A model generated the notes under the pieces. That model was not told the origin of the DNA. It saw only the letters and a program-made list of their open reading frames with translations, and did no database searches. Below are positions 1 to 7,809 of a stretch of 64,000 nucleotides of DNA, piece after piece. Each line of letters opens with the position of its first letter. Position 1 is the stretch's first letter. Location of the stretch: NCBI GenBank assembly GCA_947498355.1, contig CANMKA010000017.1:21705-85704 (forward strand), written 5' to 3'. This DNA is from an uncultured Paraglaciecola sp. (GTDB lineage: Bacteria; Pseudomonadota; Gammaproteobacteria; Enterobacterales; Alteromonadaceae). The position numbers and the translations under genes are program-made.

Positions 1-452
1 ATCTCTACCAACTCTTTTTTACCATCAATATCGACTTGTGTAATCGCAGTAAGGTAGTTATTGCGCCCAGCTGCTGTGGGTGGCGGCTGAATTTCACTCC
101 ATGACGTGTTGATGATATTCATGATTTGACCAATCAAAAATCCCTGAACACTGCGGTTATATTCGGTAATAATAACGTTACCCGCTTCGTAATCCGCCTG
201 ACCTGAGGTTATTTTAATGGCAGAACGTAAATCGATAACAGGAATGGACTTACCGCGGTAATTGGTCACTCCTTTTAGATGATTGTGAGAGCCGATCATT
301 TGATTTAATTTGGGAACAGTGATGACTTCTCTTACCTTAAATACGTTCAAAGCAAAAGTATGTCTGGTGCCCAATTTGAACATCAGCAACTCAAGTCGGT
401 TCTCACCAACAAGCTGGGTTCTTTGGTTAACTGATGACATTAATTCAGACAT
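1..452 (-). CDS. cheV: Chemotaxis protein CheV (CheW-like domain), C-terminus cut by window edge
   Basis: Reading leftward from an ATG at 450-452, the frame stays open to the window edge (150 codons). The N-terminus contains NQRTQLVGENRLELL, then NVFKVREVITVPKL and NYRGKSIPVIDLRSAI, which are the hallmarks of the CheW-like domain in CheV proteins. CheV couples chemoreceptors to CheA and normally carries a C-terminal response-regulator receiver domain. That part would lie beyond base 1 and is not seen. It stands alone, divergent from the LysR gene. The start is preceded by a purine-rich GAGAGAG stretch. A plain CheW is possible, but the NQRTQLVGENRLELL opening is characteristic of CheV. Confidence 0.85.
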   Translation of the reverse strand, partial: MSELMSSVNQRTQLVGENRLELLMFKLGTRHTFALNVFKVREVITVPKLNQMIGSHNHLKGVTNYRGKSIPVIDLRSAIKITSGQADYEAGNVIITEYNRSVQGFLIGQIMNIINTSWSEIQPPPTAAGRNNYLTAITQVDIDGKKELVE

Positions 453-720
453 GCACTCTCTCTACAAAGTTCTGGCGTTTAACAAGATTATACAAGAATA
501 GCCTAGTACACAAATTAAAGGTGGCTATTTAATATCGCCTATCAACTCAGGTAAAAACAGATAACTGAGCTAGGTATATTAGGATTTACCGGTCCAGAAA
601 ATAGTATCGGCAGGACGCGCAATAAATTAAGCCAAGCCAATTAACAAATTGCTGATTTACGTAGTATTATTCAATCCCGTTCGGATCAATACCTATTACA
701 CAACGCGCAAGGGTTTAACC

Positions 721-1662
721 GTGAACATAGCCAAAATAGATTTAAACTTATTGGTTTACCTAGACGTATTATTGCGTGAGAGAAATGTCACCAAGGCTGC
801 GAGCCAATTAGGCATTACTCAACCAGCTATGAGTAATAGCTTAAAACGCCTCAGAGATATATTTAAAGATCCCCTTCTTGTAAGAACCAGTAATGGCATG
901 ACGCCAACGCAAAGAGCTATAGAAGTGCATCCAACAATCAGAGATGTGTTGACTAAGCTTGAAGAAACCATTCAAACCAAAACCCAGTTTTGCCCTTTGA
1001 GTAGTAACCGAACGTTTAGAGTAATGGCAAGTGACTACGCCGAGTCCACTTTATTAACCAGAGTTATCATGCAGCTGAGCACGCACGCCCCTAATGTAAG
1101 CTTAGACCTTATTACCCCAAGTGATGTGACCTTCTACGATGTTGAACAAGGCAAAGTCGATATGGCAATTAACCGTTTCGAAGAATTACCTCAATCTTTT
1201 CATCAAAAAGTTATTTGGCACGACGAGTTCGCCTGTGTGATCAACAAACGATATCTAGATGTTCAAACTTTTGATTTAGAAACCTATTTAGCAGCAAAGC
1301 ATATTTGGGTCAGTAAAACAGGATTTGGCGTGGGAGTAGGCATTGATCCCAATCAAATCCAAAAATTAGGGTGGGTAGATGCAGAATTAACCAAACAAGG
1401 AAAACAGCGAGAAATTAAAGTTTTTACTCGCCATTATCATGTTGCCTTGCAGTTAGCTAAGCAGCAAAACTTGGTGGCCACCTTACCCAGACGAGTCGCT
1501 GAACTGTACCAAGGCGAGCAAGATTTGCACATAATTAACCCGCCTTTTGCCATCCCTAAGTTCCCCCTTAAAATGGCATGGAGTGCACTACTCCAACATG
1601 ACCCAGGCCACATTTGGTTCAGACGCTTAATTAGTCAAGTAGCCATAGAAGAGGCAATTTAG
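721..1662 (+). CDS. LysR-family transcriptional regulator (NodD/LeuO-like subgroup)
   Basis: The protein has 313 residues from a GTG start preceded by AAGGG at a good distance. The frame is open further upstream to 649, but those residues (MLIYVVLFNP...) do not look like the family. The first 65 residues form the winged helix-turn-helix (DLNLLVYLDVLLRERNVTKAA, then QPAMSNSLKRLRDIF and DPLLVR), followed by a periplasmic-binding-protein-like effector domain. The opening KIDLNLL and the PLLVRTSNGMTPT stretch resemble the NodD/LeuO-type group. No target is evident: the neighbouring protease gene is convergent, so autoregulation or a distant target is likely. The effector is unknown. Confidence 0.85.
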   Translation: MNIAKIDLNLLVYLDVLLRERNVTKAASQLGITQPAMSNSLKRLRDIFKDPLLVRTSNGMTPTQRAIEVHPTIRDVLTKLEETIQTKTQFCPLSSNRTFRVMASDYAESTLLTRVIMQLSTHAPNVSLDLITPSDVTFYDVEQGKVDMAINRFEELPQSFHQKVIWHDEFACVINKRYLDVQTFDLETYLAAKHIWVSKTGFGVGVGIDPNQIQKLGWVDAELTKQGKQREIKVFTRHYHVALQLAKQQNLVATLPRRVAELYQGEQDLHIINPPFAIPKFPLKMAWSALLQHDPGHIWFRRLISQVAIEEAI

Positions 1663-1680
1663 ACGCTGAGCAAGGCCAGA

Positions 1681-2442
1681 CTATGGCACTTTTTTAATTA
1701 AATCGTGTAGATATCGAATTGGAATGGCGTAACTTATTCCTGAAGGATTTTCTAAAACCGTTTCTTTACTTTCTTTAACAAAGACTTTGTTCAGCACACC
1801 AATGATTTCTCCGGTGTATGCATCGTATAGTGGACTACCGCTATTTCCGGGATAAGCAGTAATGTCTAATTGGTAAATCATAAAGCTGTCTTTTAACCGA
1901 TTGAGTACCTCGACAGACAATTGACTAGAGTGCTGTGATGGGATCACATCTGGCGTAGTCGCAGCAACAATGCCTTGATGCGTGGCTGGATACAAACCTA
2001 AAACAGCACCTATGGGAAATCCAGTTAATAATACTTCTGTGCCATCATCTACATAATTGGCGTTAGCTAAATTTGCAGGCGTTAGAGCAACAGGAATTTT
2101 CAAAATAGCTAAATCACGTGATGGATCCTTCGCAACAATTTCAGCTTTATGAATTTGAGGCTGTCGGCCACTTCCTGAAAAAACAATCAAATATTGCACC
2201 CTATCTGGATCAAGAGGTTGATCCACAACATGGTGATTAGTTGCCACTAGGGTTCCATCACCAATAACAAAACCTGTTCCTCTTAGCCGGTGAACTTGTG
2301 CTCCTAACGCGTCATACAAGCCAACACCTACCACAGATGGCTTAACGTTAGCTATTATTTCCTTAACAGGGTGGGCGTTGGCACTGCACATACTGACAAC
2401 ATACATCATTAGTAGGCCTAGCTTTTTAAAACTGAGTTTCAT
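1681..2442 (-). CDS. Secreted trypsin-like serine protease (S1 family)
   Basis: The protein has 253 residues. An N-terminal signal peptide (about residues 1-23, ending SANA) sends it to the periplasm. The chymotrypsin-fold triad is visible: His71 in ATNHHVV, Asp110 in DPSRDLAIL, and Ser201 in PGNSGSPLY. No PDZ domain follows, so it is not a complete HtrA/DegP, which is longer. It may process or degrade exported proteins. The substrate cannot be read from sequence. It converges on the LysR gene with 18 bases between the ends and stands next to a divergent nucleotide-sugar epimerase. No intrinsic terminator is obvious in the short gap. Confidence 0.8.
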   Translation of the reverse strand: MKLSFKKLGLLMMYVVSMCSANAHPVKEIIANVKPSVVGVGLYDALGAQVHRLRGTGFVIGDGTLVATNHHVVDQPLDPDRVQYLIVFSGSGRQPQIHKAEIVAKDPSRDLAILKIPVALTPANLANANYVDDGTEVLLTGFPIGAVLGLYPATHQGIVAATTPDVIPSQHSSQLSVEVLNRLKDSFMIYQLDITAYPGNSGSPLYDAYTGEIIGVLNKVFVKESKETVLENPSGISYAIPIRYLHDLIKKVP

Positions 2443-2549
2443 TATTAGGTACTGTATTTTTTGAGTATGTGGTTATAATCCCAAATCGATTGCCTATGTT
2501 CCATCATATTGGCGATTTTTACTGTTAATTTTGGCAAAAGGTATGGATT

Positions 2550-3563
2550 ATGAAAGTGTTAGTGACGGGCGCCGCCGGTTTTATTGGATTTCACGTAGCT
2601 AAGCTACTCATCGAGCGGGGCGATCAAGTAATTGGTATAGATAACATCAATGATTATTACGACACAGCATTAAAAACCGGCCGGTTAGACGAGCTCGCAG
2701 CTCACCCACAAACTCACCTTTTTTCATTTGTGAAATTAGATGTAGCAGATCGTCCTGCCATGGAAGATTTGTTTACTAAACAAAAGTTTGACCAAGTGAT
2801 CCATTTAGCCGCCCAAGCAGGCGTCAGATACTCTATTGAAAACCCCCATGCTTATGTCGAAAGTAACCTAGTTGGTTTCATGAATATTTTAGAAGGCTGT
2901 CGTCATCATAAAATTAAGCACTTAGTTTATGCCTCATCAAGCTCGGTATATGGCTCAAACGAAACCACGCCTTTTGCTGTCACCGACAACGTAGATCATC
3001 CAGTATCACTTTACGCTGCAAGTAAAAAAGCTAATGAGTTGATGGCTCATACATATAGCCACCTCTATCAGCTGCCGACCACAGGCTTGCGCTTTTTTAC
3101 GGTTTACGGGCCATGGGGCCGTCCCGATATGGCTTTGTTTAAATTTACCAAAGCTATTTTAAACGACGAGCCAATCTCAGTATTTAATTACGGAAATCAC
3201 CATAGAGATTTTACTTACATCGATGATATTGCTGACGGCATAATGAAATCACTCGATAAGGTACCTGCTGGCAATGAAAATTGGGACGGTAAAAACCCAG
3301 ATCCAAGTTCAAGTAAAGGGCCTTATCAAATTTACAATATTGGCGCACAGACTCCAGTTAACCTACTCAAGTTTATTGAGTCGTTAGAATCTGCCCTAGG
3401 TAAAAAAGCAATAAAAGAAATGCTGCCCATGCAAGCCGGCGATGTCCCAGATACGTATGCCGATGTGTCTGCTTTGGCCGCAGACACTGGGTATGCCCCT
3501 CAAACCCAGATAGATGTAGGTATCCAGAACTTTGTGGATTGGTACAAAAGCTACTATGCCTAA
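2550..3563 (+). CDS. NAD-dependent epimerase, probable UDP-glucuronate 4-epimerase
   Basis: The protein has 337 residues and a short-chain dehydrogenase fold. It shows the N-terminal dinucleotide site GAAGFIG (residues 7-13) and the catalytic YAASKKANE (YxxxK). The length, the DNINDYYD stretch and the insert near [18 protein letters not shown] match CapI/WbpP-type UDP-glucuronate 4-epimerases, which interconvert UDP-GlcA and UDP-GalA in the cytoplasm. It probably supplies an acidic sugar for the exopolysaccharide locus that follows. Start ATG with AAAAGG upstream. UDP-GlcNAc or other 4-epimerase activity cannot be excluded without assay. Confidence 0.85.
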   Translation: MKVLVTGAAGFIGFHVAKLLIERGDQVIGIDNINDYYDTALKTGRLDELAAHPQTHLFSFVKLDVADRPAMEDLFTKQKFDQVIHLAAQAGVRYSIENPHAYVESNLVGFMNILEGCRHHKIKHLVYASSSSVYGSNETTPFAVTDNVDHPVSLYAASKKANELMAHTYSHLYQLPTTGLRFFTVYGPWGRPDMALFKFTKAILNDEPISVFNYGNHHRDFTYIDDIADGIMKSLDKVPAGNENWDGKNPDPSSSKGPYQIYNIGAQTPVNLLKFIESLESALGKKAIKEMLPMQAGDVPDTYADVSALAADTGYAPQTQIDVGIQNFVDWYKSYYA

Positions 3564-3600
3564 TCTTGCACTTGGTAATTAATAAGGAAACGTAACTACT

Positions 3601-4356
3601 TTGACTCTCTCATACCTAGCAAACTTGCTCACGTCACCTTTGGTTCACGTACCTGTTATGCTGGGTTTGCTGAGAATCTTAGCTTATTTGGGTATTATCC
3701 CCCGAGTTATTAAATGGCTATATGCATTGCCCGTTATATGGCTATTAATGTGTAGTTTGATGTATCCAAGCATCAAGATGATACAACCACTTGAGAACGA
3801 TTATCCGGTTATTCATCTAGCCTCCAAGGAATGGCGCAAAGCCGATATAATAGTTGTATTAGCCTGCAATTACTTTGAGGATGATGGCCTACCCTTTGTT
3901 TCTAGATGGCCTAATTGCTCTATCCAGCGCAATTTGCAGGCTGCCCTAATGCATCGTACTAAACCTCTGCCCATCCTTCTAGCAGGCCAAGTACTTGGCA
4001 AAAACGACACCCAGGCTCAAGCCGAACATAACCGCTATTTTTTCCAGACCCTAGGCGTTGCGGATCAGCACATCACCACTGTCCCTATCGGCCGAAATAC
4101 CAAAACCGAAGTTGCAGCCATGGCTCCCTATTTTTCAAATAAAACCGTTGCCCTTGTTACCTCAGCAAGCCATATGCGACGAGCCATGGGCTATATGCAA
4201 AATTATGACGTTAACGTTATTCCAATACCCGTAGAGCATTTAAGCCGCATAGACGTGTCATTTGAAATTGGTCTACCAAGTGCGTTAAATTTGTATAGAA
4301 GTGAGCGAGCAATTCACGAATACCTTGGACTTTTTTATCAAAACTATCTCCAATAA
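3601..4356 (+). CDS. YdcF/ElyC-family (DUF218) membrane protein
   Basis: The protein has 251 residues starting at TTG, with AAGGAA about 11 bases upstream. Two N-terminal hydrophobic segments (about residues 10-32 and 38-55) precede a soluble DUF218 domain. That domain has the usual blocks IIVVLACNYF, PILLAGQ, AEHNRYFFQTLGV, and VTSASHMRRAMGYM near the C-terminus. ElyC of Escherichia coli, with the same layout, is needed for envelope integrity and peptidoglycan or lipid-carrier metabolism at low temperature. The biochemical reaction of the family is not firmly established. It lies between the epimerase and the patatin gene in the same direction, which fits a role around undecaprenyl-linked glycans (inference). 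Confidence 0.75.
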   Translation: MTLSYLANLLTSPLVHVPVMLGLLRILAYLGIIPRVIKWLYALPVIWLLMCSLMYPSIKMIQPLENDYPVIHLASKEWRKADIIVVLACNYFEDDGLPFVSRWPNCSIQRNLQAALMHRTKPLPILLAGQVLGKNDTQAQAEHNRYFFQTLGVADQHITTVPIGRNTKTEVAAMAPYFSNKTVALVTSASHMRRAMGYMQNYDVNVIPIPVEHLSRIDVSFEIGLPSALNLYRSERAIHEYLGLFYQNYLQ

Positions 4357-4419
4357 ATTGCCTTAAATTGATTTAACTTCTAAGGATCAATAGATGTATT
4401 TAATTATTGAGGACCACAT

Positions 4420-5274
4420 ATGACCAACTCCATTGTGCCTATTTTTTCTGGAGGCGGAACTAGGCTATCAGCACATATTGGGATCCTCGATGCAATCAAC
4501 AAGCTAGGGTTAACCTTCAACCACATAGTAGGCGTATCTGGCGGTTCTATTGTGTCTTCTCTATATTGCTCAGGCATGTCTTCAAAACAAATAAAACAGC
4601 TCGCCGAAACGACTGATTTCAAGCGATTTAGAGGATTTAGCCTAACAAAATTACTGTTTCAGGGAGGGCTGAGTAATGGCGATAAATTCGAATGCTGGAT
4701 GGACAAGCATTTACAAGGCAAAACATTTTCAGATATCCCTTACGCTTTAAATATTTTAGCTACGGACGTTAATGGCGGTGGCCCTGTAATATTTAATCGC
4801 GAGTTTTCCCCAAACTTAAAAATTTCGAAAGCCGTACGGTTTTCTATGTCAATTCCGTTAATATTTAGCTTTAAATCCTATAAGCACCACATATTAGTTG
4901 ACGGGGCAATTTTATCAGAAGACGCTTTGTACAAAGACTGGGCCAACGACGGCTCTCAAGTGATCTGTTTTAGATTAAAAAGTGAGCAGGTTGCTGACCG
5001 CAAGTTTAAAAAAAGTTGGTTCCCGTTAAAGCAATATGTGATGATGCTAGTAAGAACATTTATGACGGCCATGTCCAGAGAATATGTACATGACCAATAT
5101 TGGAAAAACACTATAGTCATCAATACAGGCCAACTTTCTCCGGTAGATTTTAATATCACCCTTGAACAGAAAGAGCAGCTTTATTCGATAGGCTATGAAA
5201 CAGCTTATAAGTTTATCCCTAACAGGATAGATAGAGAGAGCCAAGCTAAAGCCCTCGAGAAGATAACGGAATGA
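4420..5274 (+). CDS. Patatin-like phospholipase (RssA-like)
   Basis: The protein has 284 residues and a patatin fold. It shows the glycine-rich oxyanion loop FSGGGTR (residues 9-15), the nucleophile elbow GVSGG with Ser40, and the dyad aspartate in LVDGA (Asp161). All catalytic elements are intact. No signal peptide is seen, so it should act in the cytoplasm or on the inner leaflet, hydrolysing acyl esters of phospholipids or similar substrates. Its TGA stop overlaps the ATG of the acyltransferase gene (ATGA at 5271-5274), which implies translational coupling. A GAGGA ribosome site sits before the start. Functional pairing with the downstream acyltransferase is inferred from this overlap. Confidence 0.85.
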   Translation: MTNSIVPIFSGGGTRLSAHIGILDAINKLGLTFNHIVGVSGGSIVSSLYCSGMSSKQIKQLAETTDFKRFRGFSLTKLLFQGGLSNGDKFECWMDKHLQGKTFSDIPYALNILATDVNGGGPVIFNREFSPNLKISKAVRFSMSIPLIFSFKSYKHHILVDGAILSEDALYKDWANDGSQVICFRLKSEQVADRKFKKSWFPLKQYVMMLVRTFMTAMSREYVHDQYWKNTIVINTGQLSPVDFNITLEQKEQLYSIGYETAYKFIPNRIDRESQAKALEKITE

Positions 5275-6104
5275 ATGTGAAAAATTTAAGAAAATATGCC
5301 GACAAACCGCTCATTGGTCCTATTATCAAAAAAGTCATGAATTTTGAAATTAGTCGCCAAGCTGGGAAAATATCCAATCACTTCTCAGAGTATCTAGGCC
5401 CAGTTGTCGCATTTAAGCCCCCCTTAAAATCTGAATCATTCAAAATTAGACACAATGTATATTGCGAAGAACTCAAATTCGAAGCGCTAAAAGAAAGCGG
5501 GCAAGAAACAGATGATTTCGATGAACAATCCATCCACTGCCTCATCAAACATAATCCTACTGGAGATTACGCAGGAACAGTCAGAATAGTCAGGTCAAGT
5601 AATGAATCAGAACTGTTACCCATAGAAAAATATTGTATTAGTTCTATAGATGACAACAATGTCCATCCCAATGACTTTCCGCGACACGAAATATGCGAAA
5701 TATCTCGATTAGCTGTTCCCGCTCAATTCAGAAAACGTCAAACAGATAAATATACGGGTTCAGCTACCGGTGTGATTAACGAAAATGTTTACTCTGAGCG
5801 CGAACTTCGTTGTTTCCCTTTTATCGCAGTAGGACTATACCTGTCTGCCGCATCTATTTGTTTACGTAGTGGCATTAAACACTGTTTTGTTATGATGGAG
5901 CCTAGACTCGCGCGCAGCTTACGTTTTGTTGGGATCCCTTTTGAGCAAGTTGGCCCTGTGGTGGAGTATCATGGTAAACGAGCGCCATTTTATATCAGCC
6001 AAGAACTACTCATGACAGGTTTAAGCCCTGGGTTTAAAAATATGCTAAAAAACATAGATAAAAAAATAGAGCAACAGTTTAAAGAGAACCAAGAAAACAC
6101 CTAA
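5271..6104 (+). CDS. PEP-CTERM/exosortase system-associated acyltransferase
   Basis: The protein has 277 residues with a GNAT-like fold related to autoinducer synthases. Visible blocks include SFKIRHNVYCEELKFE (residues 57-72), GDYAGTVRIVRS, EICEISRLAVP, and a C-terminal region with GIPFEQVGPVVEYHGKRAPF. This matches the acyltransferase family found only with exosortase systems (TIGR03694). The exact acyl donor and acceptor are unknown for the family. It is translationally coupled to the patatin gene upstream and lies directly before a PEP-CTERM substrate gene, which has its own promoter. It could modify sorted proteins or lipids, or make a small signal molecule. None of these can be decided from the sequence. 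Confidence 0.8.
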   Translation: MNVKNLRKYADKPLIGPIIKKVMNFEISRQAGKISNHFSEYLGPVVAFKPPLKSESFKIRHNVYCEELKFEALKESGQETDDFDEQSIHCLIKHNPTGDYAGTVRIVRSSNESELLPIEKYCISSIDDNNVHPNDFPRHEICEISRLAVPAQFRKRQTDKYTGSATGVINENVYSERELRCFPFIAVGLYLSAASICLRSGIKHCFVMMEPRLARSLRFVGIPFEQVGPVVEYHGKRAPFYISQELLMTGLSPGFKNMLKNIDKKIEQQFKENQENT

Positions 6105-6189
6105 TTTTTTTGTCAGAATACTTTACATAGATATAAAGCCGAGCTCACCAATAAACATTATAGCATTGATTTAAAAAGGATTTATTTTT

Positions 6190-6206
6190 TTGGCACAGAG
6201 TATGCT
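6190..6206 (+). promoter_or_regulatory. Sigma-54 (RpoN) promoter of the PEP-CTERM gene
   Basis: TTGGCAC at 6190-6196 is followed by ATGCT at 6202-6206, giving the exact GG-N10-GC spacing of -24/-12 promoters. The -24 element is perfect. It lies about 50 bases before the ATG at 6258, leaving room for a short leader with AAAGGA. No competing -35/-10 pair stands out. In Zoogloea, PEP-CTERM genes are reported to be driven by RpoN together with the PrsK/PrsR two-component pair. Those regulators are not encoded in this window. Confidence 0.75.
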
Positions 6207-6257
6207 ATTAGAAATCGTAGCAGTAAGTTCTCCAAATTTTATTAAAGGACGAAAACA

Positions 6258-7172
6258 ATGAAAACTATTTCTAGTAAAGTAAAAATGATTGCAGCTAGTC
6301 TTGTTCTAGCAACGGCTGGTTCAGTTAATGCCGCAACCGTAAGCTTTGGCTCAGCAGCTGATCTAAACGGCGTAGCGCAAATTGCAGCTGACGGCTCTGG
6401 TTTAACCAGCGTTAACGTTCCTGCTGATAACTTAACAAACGGTTTAAACGGATTCTTCGTTGAGACTTTTGACACAGCAACTCAGACTTTGCGTCAAACT
6501 GAGCCTGCATTCTTACCTGATGGTGTAACTCCAGATTTAAAAGCTGGAACAGCATTCGAAGCAGGTACTCAAGTATATAACGATACTGTAGGCGGACCTT
6601 TCGATGGTTGTGCCGTAAATGGTACAGGTAGTGGTATCAACGTAAATACCAGCGGTGTTGGCTCTTTTGGTGTCCGTACTGGCTCGGTTGTCCAGCGCGC
6701 TGCGGCACCTGCTGGCGACGAAACCTGCTTTGGCTTTACACCCAGAGAAAAAGCTAGCTTGCCATCATTCGTAGAAGTTGATTATTCAAACTTCCTTGCG
6801 CTAAATGGTGACGTAGGCATTACATTCTTAGGCTTTTACTGGGGCTCTATTGATGTTTTTAATGACTTTACCTTCTTCTCAGGTAACGATGTAATCCAAA
6901 CTATTACAGGGTCATCATTATTAAGCGAAGCTGGTGGCCAGTCTGGTGACCAAGAAGGTCCTGGTTCTAACTTGTACGTAGCTCTTGATTTCTCACTTGC
7001 AGAAGCGTTTGACAGAGTAAGAATCACATCTACTCGTGTTGCTGGTGAGTTCGATAATATTGTAATTGGTTTACAAAACAGACCAACTACAGCCGTACCT
7101 GCTCCAGCTGGTTTGGCCTTCCTAGGCTTAGGTCTAGTAGCACTAGGGTTGAGAAAACGTCTTAAAAAATAA
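6258..7172 (+). CDS. PEP-CTERM (VPAP variant) sorted surface/secreted protein
   Basis: The protein has 304 residues. A signal peptide covers about residues 1-25 (ending SVNA). The middle is acidic, rich in Gly, Ser and Thr, with few cysteines and no recognised enzymatic domain. The last 26 residues form a three-part sorting signal: VPAPAG (from residue 280), a hydrophobic stretch LAFLGLGLVALGL, and a basic tail RKRLKK. The classical motif is VPEP; here the Glu is replaced by Ala, a form also met in Alteromonadales. It should be the substrate of exosortase A encoded at 52.7-54.2 kb. It has its own sigma-54 promoter and is closed by a strong terminator. Its role is probably in the extracellular matrix (inference). 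Confidence 0.88.
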   Translation: MKTISSKVKMIAASLVLATAGSVNAATVSFGSAADLNGVAQIAADGSGLTSVNVPADNLTNGLNGFFVETFDTATQTLRQTEPAFLPDGVTPDLKAGTAFEAGTQVYNDTVGGPFDGCAVNGTGSGINVNTSGVGSFGVRTGSVVQRAAAPAGDETCFGFTPREKASLPSFVEVDYSNFLALNGDVGITFLGFYWGSIDVFNDFTFFSGNDVIQTITGSSLLSEAGGQSGDQEGPGSNLYVALDFSLAEAFDRVRITSTRVAGEFDNIVIGLQNRPTTAVPAPAGLAFLGLGLVALGLRKRLKK

Positions 7173-7187
7173 GATTGTTCTTACAAA

Positions 7188-7219
7188 AAGCCGATAGATT
7201 ATTCTATCGGCTTTTTTTT
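7188..7219 (+). terminator. Rho-independent terminator after the PEP-CTERM gene
   Basis: An 11-base-pair perfect stem (AAGCCGATAGA pairing with TCTATCGGCTT), a TTAT loop and a run of eight T residues follow the stop codon by 15 bases. Confidence 0.9.
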
Positions 7220-7321
7220 GCCTAGTGTAAATCAATCCTTCGCCTATTTTCTTCAACCTTTATTAATCATGTATGTTTGTGTTAACTCAATTTAGTGTAA
7301 AAAATCCTGACGAACACTTAA

Positions 7322-7522
7322 TCAAAAAACAGCATTATTCATACTAAAATCAAACCAAGTCTCTTCATTAAAGCCTGATATCCGAATAGAAACGCACACA
7401 ACTAAGTGACCTTTATACTTATTTGTATTCTCCCGCAATAGAAGAGTTTCGATACCTGCCTTCGCGCACCACTCCCAGCCATCACCATTTGAGACACTTA
7501 CATCAATCTGGCTTAAGGTACT
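7322..7522 (-). pseudogene. Possible gene remnant: open frame of 66 codons without a start
   Basis: The gap between the PEP-CTERM terminator (7219) and the sugar-porter terminator (7750) has no annotated gene. On the minus strand one frame is open from 7522 to a TGA at 7322-7324. Its translation has the composition of real protein (for example NGDGWEWCAKAGIETLLL, then NEETWFDFSM). It has no plausible start codon near its upper end and is preceded by a stop, so it looks like the C-terminal fragment of a decayed gene. No family was recognised. A second open minus frame above it (to about 7740) looks like noise. Chance remains a serious alternative. Confidence 0.22.
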
Positions 7523-7749
7523 TTAAGAGCCACCTTTTAACTAAACGACCCGTGTCAATTACTAGAATTTTTAATGCTAAATAGAATTCGAACCATATGG
7601 AATGCGAATGATGTTTCGAAAAAAAAGCGTTTGCCTTACATTTAATCCTTAAGACTAAACGGCAACAGAATTGAGCATCAGTAAAAAGACGTAAGGCAGA
7701 TAAGTAAAATAGAGCGACGAGAACTAATGCTTGAGTACGGGGGAGATAT

Positions 7750-7783
7750 AAAAAAGCCCTTTTACACTTTGTGTCAAAGGGCT
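7750..7783 (-). terminator. Rho-independent terminator of the sugar-porter gene
   Basis: Read leftward, the stem AGCCCTTT/AAAGGGCT continues after one mismatch into ACAC/GTGT around a 3-base loop. It is followed by a T run on the minus strand (A run at 7750-7754). It lies 27 bases beyond the stop codon of the transporter. Confidence 0.85.
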
Positions 7784-7809
7784 AGGCGTTTTGCTCTACC
7801 CAAAGGCTA

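Noticed and set aside
1681..2442. HtrA/DegP chaperone-protease
   Set aside because: The triad is present, but the protein ends after the protease domain and has no PDZ domain.
2460..2549. Loose dyad AAATCG / CGATTT before the epimerase
   Set aside because: Arms of six bases with a poorly matching inner part; not better than chance in AT-rich DNA.
7530..7745. Second open minus-strand frame in the 7.2-7.75 kb gap
   Set aside because: No start codon, and the translation is rich in Leu, Phe, Lys and His with no protein-like pattern; AT-rich chance is a sufficient explanation.
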